DNA of 64,000 nucleotides. Source: Hordeum vulgare subsp. vulgare (lineage: Eukaryota; Streptophyta; Magnoliopsida; Poales; Poaceae). The position numbers were made by a program, and so were the translations under genes. Below the pieces are notes generated by a model, which made no database searches, was not told where the DNA came from, and saw only the letters and a program-made list of their open reading frames with translations. The stretch covers positions 108,922,881 through 108,986,880 of the forward strand of contig NC_058519.1 of the NCBI RefSeq assembly GCF_904849725.1. The letters are read 5' to 3'. This document shows, piece by piece, positions 1-11,764 of this stretch. Each line of letters opens with the position of its first letter. Positions within the stretch are counted from its first letter, which is position 1.

Positions 1-658
1 CCTCACTAGTGAATAGGGTGGCTATATCGTGCAGTTTGGTAAGATGGGCTACAACCATTTCAGACTCATAACCGTGAAAAGGATCAGATTTGACTAGAGT
101 GATTAACTCAGGGTCGACAGAGAATTCATAATCCTTATCGGTCACAAAGATAGGCGACGTAGCAAACTTCGGGTCATATTTCATCCTAGCGTTCAAAGAT
201 GTTTCCTTCCACTTGAGTAGTAGTTTCTCAACATCATAGCTATCCTTACACGCAAGAAAATCCTCAGCTATCTCTACCTCCATAACATAACTTTCAGGCA
301 TATCAGGCAATTCATGTCTAGGAGAGCTAGTTCTAGCACGCAAAATAGCAGGTTCTACTTCAATAGTATCAACAGTTTCAGAAGTATCATCACATCTAGC
401 AGCAACTCTAGCAATTTGTGCATCAAGGAATGCACCTAGTGGCAAAGCAGTATCAAGCATAGCATCATCATAAGCATCATGGGCAGCAGAAGTAGCATCA
501 TCAAGCACAGGCGACATATCAAGATCTCTAGCAGGAGGAGGTGTCGCAAAATTACTCATAACTGAAGGTGAATCAAGTGCACAGCTAGATGGCAGTTCCT
601 TACATGTCCTCGTAGTGGAAGGCGAGACTTTAGTTCTTGGATCTATCGGATTCCTCAT
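1..658 (-). CDS. gag of Athila-like gypsy element, N-terminal part, open to the window edge
   Basis: The frame is open on the minus strand from an ATG at 656-658 to base 1, about 219 codons with no stop. It starts MRNPIDPRTKV, which I recognise from Triticeae Athila-type gag ORFs, and a second Met (SVMSNF) lies at codon 34. I chose the first ATG because the frame is open from there and the start pattern is conserved in the family. The region is rich in Asp and Ala. Near the edge comes the segment FHGYESEMVVAHLTKL, which resembles the conserved core of the Athila gag capsid domain. Gag forms the cytoplasmic particle that packages the element RNA. The remaining gag, protease and polymerase would lie beyond the left edge. 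No defect is visible in this part. Confidence 0.85.
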   Translation of the reverse strand, partial: MRNPIDPRTKVSPSTTRTCKELPSSCALDSPSVMSNFATPPPARDLDMSPVLDDATSAAHDAYDDAMLDTALPLGAFLDAQIARVAARCDDTSETVDTIEVEPAILRARTSSPRHELPDMPESYVMEVEIAEDFLACKDSYDVEKLLLKWKETSLNARMKYDPKFATSPIFVTDKDYEFSVDPELITLVKSDPFHGYESEMVVAHLTKLHDIATLFTSE

Positions 659-709
659 AGTGACCAGTAGACGTAAATCCCAAGTGACTCAGAGAATATA
701 GTTGTGCTT

Positions 710-726
710 CCCCGGCAACGGCGCCA
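710..726 (-). other. primer-binding site (tRNA-Asp type)
   Basis: On the minus strand this reads TGGCGCCGTTGCCGGGG, the tRNA-Asp-type primer-binding site common in Athila-like elements. It lies 11 bases from the LTR boundary at 738 and 52 bases upstream of the gag ATG. Confidence 0.85.
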
Positions 727-737
727 GAAAAAGGTTT

Positions 738-2158
738 TGATAACCCACAAGTATATGGGATCGCAACAGTTTTAGAGGGTAGAGTATTCAACCCAAATTT
801 ATTGATTCGACTCAAGGGGAAGCCAAAGAATACTCTCAAGTATTAGCAGTTGAGTTGTCAATTCAACCACACCTAAAAGGTTTAGTATCTGCAACAAAGT
901 ATCAGTAGCAAAGTAGTATGATAGCAGCAGTAGCAACAGTAACCAGTAGCAGCAAAGTAACAGCAGTAGCAACATAGTAACAGTAGCAGGAGTGACAGTA
1001 GTAGCGGCAAAGTAACGTAGGAAGGACCAGTAGGAAAAACTCGTAGGCATTGGATCGGTGATGGATGATTACGCCGGATGCTATTCATCATGCAACAGTT
1101 ATAACACGGAGAGATATGTAACTAGCTCCAGTTCGTCAATCTAATGTAGGCATGTATTCCGTATGTTGTCATACGTGCTTAGGGAAAATAACTTGCATGA
1201 CATCTATTGCCCATCCCTCCCGTGGCAACGGGGTCCTAATGGAAACAATGGGATATTAAGGTTCTCCTTTTAATAAAGAACCGAACCAACGCATTAACAC
1301 TTGGTGAATACATGAACTCCTCTTACTATGGTCATCTCCGGGAGTGGTTCCGGCTATTGTCACTCTGGGGTTGCCGGGTCATAACACATAGTAGGTGACT
1401 ACAACTTGCAAGATAGGATCTAAAACACACATATATTGGCGACAACATCATAGGTTCAGATCTGAAATCATGGCACTCGGGCCCTAGTGACAAGCATTAA
1501 GCATGGCAAAGTAGTAGCAACGTCAATCTCAGAACATAGTGGATGCTAGGGATCAATCCCCGTCAAAACTAACTCGATTACATGATAGATCTCATCCAAC
1601 CCATCACCGTCCAGCAAGCCTACGATGAGATTACTCACAAACAGTGAAGAGCATCATGGAATTGGCGATGAAGGAAGGTTGATGATGACGATGGCGACGG
1701 TCTCCCCTCTCCGGAGCCCAGAATGGACTCTAGATCTACCCTCCAGAGGAAGAACAGGAGGTAGCGGCGCCTCCGTATCATAAAACGCGATGAACTCTTC
1801 TCCTTGATTTTTTTGGACGAAAGAGGATATATAGAGCTGGAATTGGGGCGGCGGAGTCCCTAGGGGCTCACAAGCCTGCCAGGCCCGGCCAGGGGAGGGG
1901 GCGGGCTTGGTGGGCTTGTGAGCTCCTGGCTCCGTCCCTCCAGTTGATTCTTGCGCCAGTATTTTTTATATACTCCACAAAAAATCCTCGTAGATTTCCA
2001 GGTCATTCCGAGAAGTTTTATTTATGCGCAAAAACAACAGCATGGCAATTCTGGTGAAAACAGCGTTAGTCCGGGTTAGTTCCATTCAAATCATGCAAAT
2101 TAGAGACCAAAACAAGGGCAAAAGAGTCCGGAAAAGTAGATACGACGGAGATGTATCA
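738..2158 (-). repeat. 5' LTR of Athila-like element
   Basis: The 1421-bp LTR starts tgataaccc and ends gtatca on the plus strand, so it has the short inverted ends TGATA/TATCA. The left portion contains an imperfect agcag/tagcaac-rich tract (about 895-1020). It is related to, but clearly diverged from, the solo LTR at 14433-16032: both share the stretch 'agggtagagtattc' and the following roughly 150 bases. Confidence 0.85.
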
Positions 2159-4354
2159 GGGCTTGAGAGCGTCGGCAACCTCGCCGGCATTCTCCTCCTC
2201 CTCTCTGGCCAGGGGTAGGAGACGACCCCGACACATGAGCCCCACCTGTCGGTGGCCCACCCTCCTCCCCCGCGCTGCCCACAGCCACTGACCGCAGGGC
2301 CCCGCAACTTAGGTTCAAACCTGACAGCGCGTGCGCATGGGCAGGCTGTCGGCTGGCCATGGGCCAGCCCAGCTCCAGGCCGAACCAGGCCAGGAGTTAG
2401 CCGATTTTATTTTTATTTTTAAAACTTGGTTTTTATGATTTTTATAAAAACATTTCACCAATGTAAAAATATAATTCTTTCACTCTTATTCTTCTAAAAA
2501 TATGTACTTCCTCCGTCCCAAAATAAGTGTCTTGAGCTTAGTACAATTCTGTACTAGAGCTAGTACAAAGTTGAAACAGTTATTTTGGGACAGAGGGAGT
2601 AGTATTTAATAAAATGCGTGAATGAATTTTCCTACAACAAATCTATTTTACAATAATAAAAAGGACTGAATTGGAATAGTTTTGCTTGTGTTTGGTTAAT
2701 TTTAAAAATGTTCCTTCAAGAGAAACTGAGGCAAATATTTTTCAAAATGATAACTTAGATTTATCAGTAATAAAGAACATTTTTAAAATGACTTTGTGAT
2801 CTGTTCCTGTGTAAGCTATTTCTTATTTATTGTTTTATCGACGATAGAAAATCCGTGTGACGAGGGAATCGGAGCGGAAGACCTCGAAGACCCCGGATAC
2901 CTAGCTGACCAAGGCAAGCAGCCCTTTGACCATGACTGAGCATATGTTACTTTGCATGATTAAGATAGCAAGTATTTCCGTTGCATATGATCATAAGTGC
3001 TGGTAATCATTTGATATGATTTTACCGATAGCTCCCCCGGAGCACATGCATTGAGCTTGACCCTACCCCTTGAGGGTCTTGCTAATAGCATGTTGACAAG
3101 TAAACATAGCAGTAGTATTACCATGAGCACATCGATGACATAAAGCAAGAGTTTATGAAAACCCCATCGGGTGCCACTAATGCCCGAGGGTGATGATGAG
3201 ATAGGTGGTCACTTTTGGTGAAGCGATGCACCCAGTATTTGTGTGAGTATGGTTTCGGAAATGGGATTAGATTGATGATGTGTCGACCGTCCCAACCTTA
3301 CTGGTACGACCACGTTACCCCTTATGGGACGGCGCTATGTTGATTACTCTGGTTGGTGCTAGCAAAGAGCCACATTACTAGTGGCGGGGGTGATGTGTGG
3401 TCACTCTCGTGATGAGTTCCAGTCACACCATTGGTCCCCACATGGTTGGTATTGTCTAGAGTCGGTGCTCGTAAGACGTACAACATGTGGGTTGGGTACC
3501 AATCGAGTGGACCTCTTTGTCTAGTATCGTCAGGGCAAAGGCATTGATCGGGTACTTACGTCGGGTATGTTATATACCGCGAGTCGTGGATGACACGAAA
3601 GTTTCCCGTATCTCATGGGTCCAGCATACAACCTCTACAGAGTGTAAAACTATTCGAATAGCCATGTCCACGGTCAAGGACAGTTGGGTAATCCTGCTTA
3701 AACTACGTCCAGTTATTTCCGCATAAACCAAGTGTGTATGTGTGTGTGTGAGATTAAAAATGTGTTGTTATGAAAGTAATGATATGACCAAGTTCGGTGA
3801 CTTGGCATATAGGGTGAGGCCGGATGGCTCAGCCCTCGACAAATATACTGATATCCGTAACCTATTCTTCAAAAGTAATTCTTGAACTTGATGCATATTC
3901 ATGATCATTCCACCCCGATGAATTCCACCAAAGATGCATGTTATTGTTATCCTTCACTTTCATTTTTCATATCATGGGTTGTTTGTGAGTACATTCAAAG
4001 TACTCATTGGCTTGCCACTAGTTATGTTATTGACCAGACATGGAAGGACCAGAGTTTGGAGATGAGTACGTCTTCGGAGACGCCCCTGTGAACTAGGACG
4101 CTTCCGAGTCACAATGTCTGTCGGTGTAGGCTGGATGGCATGGGCACCCACTTAGCCTCTATGATTTCCACTACTAGATGTATCAGAGTGATTTGGCCTT
4201 AGGCCCTGCCTTGTGAATTTGACCATTCGGTCATGTGTTGTAATAATCGGTACTTGGATGTAAGACTCTTTTATTCGGTATATGTGTTCGGTGAGCATTG
4301 ATCTCAGGGATCATTGAGCACGGCGATCTCAACTCGTAAGTCGGGGTCCCCACA
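2159..4354 (+). repeat. 5' LTR of the Tekay-type element, right portion
   Basis: It matches 12133-17422 of the 3' LTR once the nested insertions there are removed. It ends ggggtccccaca just before the PBS. Relative to the 3' LTR it carries a Stowaway MITE (2507-2599) and lacks about 36 bp near 3414, between short atgrg repeats. A short GT run (about 3733-3751) is slightly longer than in the other LTR. Confidence 0.9.
2507..2599. mobile_element. Stowaway MITE in the 5' LTR
   Basis: This is a 93-bp palindromic element with ends cttcctccgtccca / tgggacagagggag, flanked by TA (2505-2506 and 2600-2601). The corresponding site in the 3' LTR (near 12480) is empty, so insertion followed integration of the gypsy element. 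Confidence 0.92.
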
Positions 4355-4358
4355 GAGC

Positions 4359-4374
4359 TGGTATGAGAGCCATC
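4359..4374 (+). other. primer-binding site (tRNA-Met type)
   Basis: TGGTATGAGAGCCATC lies four bases after the 5' LTR end. It matches the initiator-tRNA-Met PBS pattern TGGTATCAGAGC with one substitution. Confidence 0.8.
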
Positions 4375-4494
4375 CTGACTATAGGAAGCCTTAGGTAGCA
4401 AGGATGATAGCCGAAACGATTAGTGCACATAGACCTTAACTTGAGAACCTGCACCCACTAAAAACTTTCTAACCCTCTCCTCTACATCTTGTAG

Positions 4495-5271
4495 ATGGCC
4501 TCCATACCTGAGATGCTTCTGGAGACGGGCTTTCCTCTACTTTTGAGCGATAGCCTCGAGAAGTGTCAAGTACGTTGCACACCCATCTTCCTCTACCACG
4601 AGCACTGGGTCAACACCGACACCAAGGAATATCACGTGGACGTGATAGTGAAGTCTAACGACTCCCCGACTAGCTTGTTCTTTGAAGGACCACAGATGGA
4701 GGATCTGATGTTGGTCATGGAGACTGCAACACGAGAGGCGCTCGTGCGACTCCGCGACATCCTTCCCGAGATGGCTGACGAGCCAACTACTTGTCACCTA
4801 CCTTTTGTTAAGAATGGGGTAGACGGGAGTTGGACACTCAACCCATCTTCTGAGGACGGGATGCCACTAAGGTTTCAGACCTACTTCAGTCTCTCCTCCG
4901 ACACTTTGACGCACCTTTTGATCAAGGAGTCAACTAGGATTCGCCAAGAGCTGCACCAAGTCAAGGATCTGCTTCGCACGGAGAAGATGAAGAGCCGCAA
5001 GGTGAAGAAGGAAGGAGCACCCGTAGAACCACCCGGCTTTGCTTTCCAAGGAGGAATACCACCGCTTCAGGCCACTCCTCTCCAAAGTCGTCGCCTGACC
5101 GCGGAAGAGTACAGTGAACTCTTCGCTACCTCGCCAACCAAGAGACATCGTGATGGTCCACTTCCTTCCCCTACTACTACAAAGAAGGGAAGCACTAATG
5201 AATATGAAGATGAAGACGAAGATGAAGACCCCGCAGAACCCGCTTACGAGACCGCGCAGTCGGCCGCTTAG
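4495..5271 (+). CDS. intact extra ORF upstream of gag in the Tekay-type element (unknown function)
   Basis: An uninterrupted 258-codon ORF starts at an ATG 120 bases after the PBS and ends TAG. I recognise no domain. The N-terminal half (about residues 1-150) looks globular, with alternating hydrophobic and charged residues. About 153-180 could form a short helical, charged stretch. About 185-225 is proline-rich, and residues 235-250 form an acidic run (YEDEDEDEDEDPAEP). There is no signal peptide or membrane segment. It lies between PBS and gag on the sense strand, a position where some large plant gypsy elements carry an additional ORF. It could be a leader-encoded accessory protein or a gag-like remnant. 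It is free of stops while pol downstream has at least ten. The function is not known to me. Confidence 0.6.
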   Translation: MASIPEMLLETGFPLLLSDSLEKCQVRCTPIFLYHEHWVNTDTKEYHVDVIVKSNDSPTSLFFEGPQMEDLMLVMETATREALVRLRDILPEMADEPTTCHLPFVKNGVDGSWTLNPSSEDGMPLRFQTYFSLSSDTLTHLLIKESTRIRQELHQVKDLLRTEKMKSRKVKKEGAPVEPPGFAFQGGIPPLQATPLQSRRLTAEEYSELFATSPTKRHRDGPLPSPTTTKKGSTNEYEDEDEDEDPAEPAYETAQSAA

Positions 5272-5557
5272 CTTTAGCAGCATAGGCAATTAGGATGTAC
5301 CCCGAGCGTAGGAGTTCTTGTATCGGTTTATATGAACCCAGATGTTGTGTAAGTCTGTTGGATGCAAGTCGCATTCTGCCATAGGCAGCTTGTGAGCGAC
5401 TACATCGCTTGTTTTCAAATTCAATGCATTAGCTCTTTCAAAACCATTGGCTTAAAATTTTCACACTAGCACAACACCAGACCCCCTCTTTACTAGAGCA
5501 TCATCCCTCATGATTTCGGCCAGTTCGGTAAATTGACCTGTCTACTCCCCTGATAGG

Positions 5558-7174
5558 ATGGTGAATGCTACTCGCAACAGCACCTTCGGCAACCCCGACT
5601 CTGCCTCTTCAGGTCAGCAACAGGGAACCGGAGGGGAAGCTCAAGCTGGAGATCACCACGAGCAGCAAGATGATGTTCCACCGCCACCGCCTCCTCCTGA
5701 AAGCTTGACTATGGCTCAGTTCCTTCAAGCCCTTCGGGAGGAGCGTCAAGCCAACAATGCCGCTATTCAGCAGCTGGCTCAAACCTTGGCAAAAAAACCA
5801 CCGCAGAAGAGGTATGGAAATGGTCGCTCAACTCTCTCTGAGTTTATGCGAACGACGCCACCCATATTCACGGAGACGACTGAACCATTTGATGTCGATG
5901 ACTGGATCGGTACTATCGAGGACCTCCTCGCGCTGGTCGAGTGCACTGATAATCATGAGAAAGTTCTTTATGCTTCTCACTGTCTCGGAGGCACGGCCAG
6001 AGCTTGGTGGGATGGATTTCAGATCATGCGAGCAGGGCAAGTCATCACTTGGGCTGTGTTCAAAGATGGATTCCGCGCTGCTCACATTTCTCCCGGAATG
6101 ATGACCATTAAGAAGCGGGAATTCCGAGCCTTAAGGCAAGGCAGTGGATCTGTCAAGGAGTATTTGCAGAAGTTCAACCTACTGTCAAGGTACGCACCTG
6201 AAGATGTCAGCACTGAGGTCGCCAAAGTGGAACGCTTTATGGAAGGGCTGCAACAGTCACTCCAGTATCAGCTGGTTGTTTGTGAATGCCGGACCTTCAG
6301 CGACCTGGTTAATAAGGCCCTTATGTTGGAAGATAAGTGTCGTGCCATGGATGACACCCGTAAGCGGAAGCTAATGGGTAATGGAGGACCGAGTAACACA
6401 AAGCCGCGACCATGGCAGTCAGCTCTAGCAAGACCCAACTATCAGCAGCAGCAGTATAAGTATCAGCCTCAGCAGCAAGTCAACGCCAAGCCAGCAAGCA
6501 ATCCATCAAACAACGGTGGAGTTAAGACCAATCTTCCAACACAAGTTACCTATTTCGGATGTGGACAAACAGGACACTATTCCAGGCAGTGCCCCAACAA
6601 CAAACCCGATGCTCCGCGCCCCAATGCGCCAAATCCAGGCCAAGGAGCACCAAGCAGGAATCAGGCTCCACGCAATCAGCAGTATCATAGCAAGGGGCGA
6701 ATTAAGCATATTTCCGCAAAAGAGGCACGGGAAGGCCCGGACTGCATTCTGGGTACGTTCCTTGTCAACTCTACCCCAGCAACAATATTGTTTGATTGTG
6801 GTGCTTCACATTCTTTTGTTACGAAAAAGTTTGCGGAAAAATGTGGTTTAGAACCTACCTTGCTTCGTGGGCATATGGCAATTCAAAACCTGGGAGCAAT
6901 TTTGAGGACCAACCTAGGGTGTAGGAAGGTCGAGATAGTTATCAATGGGACGAGCTTCTCAGCGGATCTCATTGTGCTTAAGTCGCAAGGCCTAGAAGTA
7001 ATTCTCGACATGGATTGGTTGGCCAAGCATCAAAGCATCTTGGACTGTGCCAACAGGGCCATTACCATGACAAGTGACAAGGGGTCAAAGTCAAGTATGT
7101 CTCTGAGCCAGTACCCGCTCGAGTACCACGGGTTAACAGCCTGTCAGAGGAAGGAATCGATCGAGTGCCAATAG
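5558..7174 (+). CDS. gag-protease ORF of the Tekay-type element
   Basis: The 538-codon ORF has a Gln- and Pro-rich N-terminus, then the retrotransposon gag domain (about residues 85-270), including [16 protein letters not shown] zinc knuckle follows near residue 330. Its first position is altered: the frame reads [15 protein letters not shown], where a Cys is expected in place of Tyr. An aspartic-protease-like segment follows around residue 410 ([10 protein letters not shown]), with DCG where DSG or DTG is usual. The reading frame is lost by a one-base deletion in a G run near 7081-7086. The last about 30 codons to the stop at 7172 are therefore out of frame, and pol continues in another frame. 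Gag and protease form and mature the particle. As written, the knuckle and the protease are both probably impaired. Confidence 0.85.
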   Translation: MVNATRNSTFGNPDSASSGQQQGTGGEAQAGDHHEQQDDVPPPPPPPESLTMAQFLQALREERQANNAAIQQLAQTLAKKPPQKRYGNGRSTLSEFMRTTPPIFTETTEPFDVDDWIGTIEDLLALVECTDNHEKVLYASHCLGGTARAWWDGFQIMRAGQVITWAVFKDGFRAAHISPGMMTIKKREFRALRQGSGSVKEYLQKFNLLSRYAPEDVSTEVAKVERFMEGLQQSLQYQLVVCECRTFSDLVNKALMLEDKCRAMDDTRKRKLMGNGGPSNTKPRPWQSALARPNYQQQQYKYQPQQQVNAKPASNPSNNGGVKTNLPTQVTYFGCGQTGHYSRQCPNNKPDAPRPNAPNPGQGAPSRNQAPRNQQYHSKGRIKHISAKEAREGPDCILGTFLVNSTPATILFDCGASHSFVTKKFAEKCGLEPTLLRGHMAIQNLGAILRTNLGCRKVEIVINGTSFSADLIVLKSQGLEVILDMDWLAKHQSILDCANRAITMTSDKGSKSSMSLSQYPLEYHGLTACQRKESIECQ

Positions 7175-10072
7175 TCTGTGAATACCCTGACATCTTTCCT
7201 GATGAGCTACCAGGGATGCCTCCTGACCGCGACATCAAGTTCATCATCGAGCTCATGCCTGATTCAAGGCCTATATATAAGAAGACTTATAGGATGGGAT
7301 CCGAAGAGCTAGCGGAGTTGAAGAAGCAACTGGATGAGCAACTCAGAAAAGGGTTTATTCGTCCAAGTGTGTCGCCTTGGGGATCACCTGTTCTCTTCAT
7401 GTCCAAGAAGGATGGGACTATCAGACTTTTGCGTCGGTTACCGTTCTCTCAATGAGGTCATGATCAAGAACAAGTACCCACTCCCCAAGATTGAAGACTT
7501 GTTCAATCAGTTAAATGGAGCTAAGGTATTCTCCAAGATCGACCTCCGATCTGGATATTACCAACTGAAGATCTGACCCGAGGACATACCCAAGACTGCA
7601 TTCGTGACCCGGTACGGTCTGTACGAATGCACTGTCATGTCTTTTGGGTTGACTAATGCCCCAACTTACTTCATGTACCTCATGAATAAGGTCTTCATGG
7701 AATACCTGGACAAGTTTGTCATCGTGTTCATTGATGACATATTAATCTTTTCCAAGTCCGAAGAAGAGCATCAACAATACTTGAGGTTAGTACCGGAGAA
7801 GCTTCGAGAGCACTAACTTTATGCCAAGTTCAGAAAGTGCCAGTTTTGGGTGAATGAAGTTGGATTCTTGGGTCATACCATGACAGCAAGTGGATTGGCA
7901 GTTGATCCCTCCAAGATTACTATAGTAAGCAACTGGGAATCGCCAATTGACGTGAAGGAAGTCAGGAGCTTCCTTGGACTCGCGGGATATTACCGCAAGT
8001 TCATAGAAGGATTCTCCCGCCTCGCTCGACCCATGACTCGGCTCTTGAAGAAAGTCAAGAAGTTCGAATGGATGCCGGAGTGTGAAGCAAGCTTTCAAGA
8101 GTTGAAGAAGAGGCTAACCACCGCCCCGGTATTGGCCACTCCAGATATCAACAAGGAGTTTGTGATATATTGTGATGCCTCCAGGACCGGACTCGGTGGG
8201 GTTCTGCTGCAGGATGGTAGAGTTGTGGCGTACCTATCACGGCAACTGCACCCGCATGAAGAGAACTACGCCACCCCGTGATCTCGAGTTAGCAGCTGTA
8301 GTTCATGCTCTGAAGACGTGGCGACATTAGCTTCTCGGAAAGCGATGTGAAATATACACTGACCACAAGAGTCTGAAGTATATCTTCACCCAAAGGGAAT
8401 TGAATATGAGGCAACGAAGATGATTGGAGCTAATCAAAGACAACGACCTTAGCATTCAATATCACCCCAGTAAGGCCAATGTAGTGGCTGATGCCTTAAG
8501 CCGTAAGACCAGCACCTTGAACGTCATGCTCAAGGAAAGGCAACCCGCCTTATATGAAGAATAGGAGAACTATGGGTTAGAACTAGTGGAATCATGATTC
8601 CTAGATAACCTCGAAGTTAAACCAACGCTGGCGGATGATATCAAAGAGGCCAAGAAAGGTCATAAGAGCATTGAAGGCATCAAGAAGAAGATTCAAGAAG
8701 GCAAGGACCCAGGATTCTCGGTGGATGAGCAAGGAGTAGTGTGGTTTGGGAAACGTTTATGCGTACCCAACAAGGCTGAACTCAAGGACTTAATCCTACA
8801 GGAAGCACATGATACCCCCTACTCTATTCACCCCGGTGGTACCAAGATGTATCAAGACCTCCGAGAGAGATTCTGGTGGCATGGCATGAAGAGGGAAATA
8901 GCGTATTATGTTGCCAAGTGCGACGTGTTCTAGAAAATCAAGGCCGAGCATCAGCGACCCGCAGGACTGCTACAACCTCTGAGAGTGCCAGAATGCAAGT
9001 GGGACAAGATAGGCATGGACTTTGTTACCGTCTTACCAAGGTCAAGCACAGCCATGACTCTATATGGGTTATTGTCTTTCATTTGACCAAAGTGGCCCAT
9101 TTCATCCGTGTCAACACCACTTACGATGGGAACAAGCTGGCTAGTCTCTATATCGAGCGTATAGGAAGCCTTCATGGAATTCCCAAGGAGATTGTATCTG
9201 ACTGAGGCACGCAGTTCACGTCGAGGTTTTGGAACAAGTTCCAAGAAGCCCTCGGAACCAAGCTCTCCTTCAACACCACTTTCCACCCGCAAACGGGCGG
9301 ACAAACGGAAAGAGTGAATCAGATACTCGAAGATATGATCCGCGCATGCGTCTTGGTCCATGGAGCCAAATAGGAAGACTGTCTGCCGCTCGCTGAGTTT
9401 TCATACAACAACAGCTACCGGTCCAGTCTCCAAATGGCCCCATTCGAAGTGTTGTACGGACGAAAGTGCCGCACCCCGCTCAACTGGTCCGAAACCAGTG
9501 AAGGGATGATTTTCGGGCCGGAAATTTTGCACAAGGTAGAAGAGAAGGTGCAACTGGTCCGAGAAAATGTGAAAGCAGCCAAGTAGCGACAGAAGAGTTA
9601 TGCAGATTCTCGCCGAAGGGATGTGGAGTTCCTTCCTGGAGATCTGGTGTACCTCCGTGTCACACCTCTCAAGGGATCCAAGCGTTTCCATGTTAAAGGG
9701 AAACTCGCTCCAAGGTTCATTGGACCTTTTAAGATCACGGCAAGGCGTGGAGAAGTTGTTTATCAGTTGGAGCTACCTCCGGAACTTTCGGGTGTGCACA
9801 ACGTCTTCCACGTATCACAGCTTCGGAAGTGTCTTCAAGTGCCAAGTCGTCCCGATTTTTACAAGGACATTAACCACCAGGCCATTGACCTTCAGCCTGA
9901 CCTCACCTACCACGAGAGGCGGATCCGCATTCTGGACGACGCAGAGCGTTGAACCAGAAGCCGCACCATCAAGTTTTTCAAGGTTCAGTGGAGCAACCAC
10001 ACCGAAGCCGAAGCTACATGGGAGCGTGAAGACTATCTCCGATCTGAGTTTTCGGACCTTTTTAAAACCTAG
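7086..10072 (+). pseudogene. pol of the Tekay-type element (RT, RNase H, integrase, chromodomain), disabled
   Basis: The fragments run in pol order. Reverse transcriptase lies at about 7165-7830, with [10 protein letters not shown] and the catalytic box [10 protein letters not shown] near 7730. RNase H lies at about 8160-8510 ([23 protein letters not shown]). An H2C2 zinc finger and integrase follow at about 8770-9420 (GIPKEIVSD; FHPQTGGQTERVNQ). The C-terminal part has a chromodomain-like segment (VQWSNHTEAEATWERE, about 9980-10030). Breaks are frameshifts near 7430, 8275 and 9040, and in-frame stops at 7574, 7814, 8421, 8562, 8595, 8931, 9203, 9371, 9584 and 9950. Several of these fit a single C-to-T or G-to-A change from CGA, CAA or TGG. 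No functional product is possible. Confidence 0.9.
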
Positions 10073-10100
10073 CTTAGGAATCTCGGGGACGAGATTCTTG

Positions 10101-10113
10101 TAAGGGGGATAGG
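10101..10113 (+). other. polypurine tract of the Tekay-type element
   Basis: The purine-rich run taagggggatagg lies immediately before the 3' LTR start (TGTGTCACACCC). It is the expected primer site for plus-strand DNA synthesis. Confidence 0.75.
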
Positions 10114-11754
10114 TGTGTCACACCCTGTTTTTAATATCACTTATCTGTATTGTGAAAATCTGAGCTTGTTAAAACTTTTTCAAAACTAAGAATGTAAGTG
10201 CCATGATTGTCATTGTATGATTGTGAGTGTGATCATGTGATGATAAAAACCCCATTTCACAATATTGAATTATTTCTAAAAACGTTTACTTGATTATAAT
10301 CAAGGTAAACCCTACTTTGAGTTGCACTACTTGTCCCTGATGGCAAGGTTGGTTTCTACTCAAAGTTGGTGATCTGATTTTAACTTATCTTTATATTCCA
10401 AAACCACAAAAATAATTTTTTTTATAATTTTTTTTCTTAATTTAATTGCATGTCCATTTCGGAGGCCAGAATTGGTATTCCTACATGGAAAAATACTTTT
10501 GTGCCTTAGAAAAATCTGATTAAATTTGGTGATGATCAGAAGGACATATATTTTACATACATAAGATTTTTAACCCTATTTTATATTAGAATTATTGAAT
10601 GAAACCAGGAAAGCTATTTTTGTCTGTTTTGACCTTTTGAAATATTTCCAAAGGAAATATTCTCAATAAAATCCTAGAAAAATCCAGTGGTATCCCTAAG
10701 CCATATTTGGTGTCCACATAAAGTTTCACCTTGATCCAAGGTGATTAAGAACCCCAAATAACCCAAAAACCCCTTTTGTCCACAATCAAGTTAGAGCAAC
10801 TCTACAAAGCAAAGTTTATCCAATAAGGCTGAAATTTTGCACGAGTGCCTAATACCTCAAATGAGGGTTCCACACCAAAAATGGGATTTGTGGGACTTAG
10901 TTTGCCCACACTCTCTTTGGAAGGGACATATCTGGTCATATTGGAGTGTTTTCGAGTTTACAAAGCTAAACTAGTCCAATGGAGCTCAAACTTGGTGAAA
11001 CCCCATGTTTTAGCACCAAACCCAAACCTGTTAAGTTGCAGCACTAGTGGTGGGGTGCAACCCCCTCAAACCACTATCGAGCACCTTCTGACAAATGGGA
11101 AAAGGCCATCTTAGCCACTGTTAAACCCAACCCCTTTGCTCCAAACTTATAGATTAGGTGGCCCGTATCCATATCTAACCCCAGTCAACTGGCCCCTCAC
11201 TGGTTCAAAGTGGAAAGGCCAAAAACCCCAATTTAAGCTTCAGTTCAAGGCTAACAACACCAGCATTTCTTGTCTCCCTTGACTAGCCGAAGCTCCCACA
11301 AGACCCAAACGGCTAGACACACTCCCAGCCAGTACCAGGACACGCTATACACTTCCAAAGTGCCACAGAGCGCACCAGCATGCCGTGGCATGCCAAAACT
11401 GCGCTCTGGGCGCGCTGCAGGAAGCCATCGAGGTGGGGGCGACGCTCTCGGCCAGTTCCAGCCTCCCCCGAGGTGTCCAACCTCTTCCCCGACAACCCCT
11501 CTGTGTCGAGCAAGCCTCAGGGCCCCTCCTCTCCTGTGCTAGAGTTTGTGCGACGTGTGCCCGCGCGCACCAGAACCGTCCAAGGTTGCATTTCCATGGA
11601 TGCACGACTTCCCCCTCTCTTCCTCTGCAGCAGACGGCTCTGGTAGTCCAAAACCATGTCCTGAGACCGTGGTTTCGGCCCCAGCCTCTTTCTGCACCCC
11701 CATGCGCGCCACGGTGAGTCACCGGCGCTCCCGAATCGGCTCACCGCCGCGGGC

Positions 11755-11764
11755 CTATAAATAG
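11755..11764 (+). promoter_or_regulatory. putative LTR TATA box
   Basis: The motif ctataaatag follows a GC-rich stretch and precedes a C-rich leader, about 1.64 kb into the 3' LTR. It is the best candidate for the element's transcription start signal. Confidence 0.5.

Larger units (their letters stand above)
1..2158 (-). mobile_element. Athila-like gypsy retrotransposon, 5' part (LTR, PBS, start of gag)
   Basis: The element is read on the minus strand. A 1.42-kb LTR (738-2158) is followed downstream by a primer-binding site and a gag ORF that runs off the left edge. It sits inside the 5' LTR of the plus-strand gypsy element. The host LTR resumes at 2159 with gggct, and the same stretch (ggggcttgag) is uninterrupted in the 3' LTR copy near 12135. 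The other LTR and the matching duplication lie outside the window. The PBS, the gag type and the LTR ends (TGATAC...TTATCA) fit Athila-clade families of Triticeae; the family name is not certain. Confidence 0.85.

Noticed and set aside
4930..5289. 119-codon minus-strand ORF
   Set aside because: Antisense shadow of the intact plus-strand ORF at 4495-5271.
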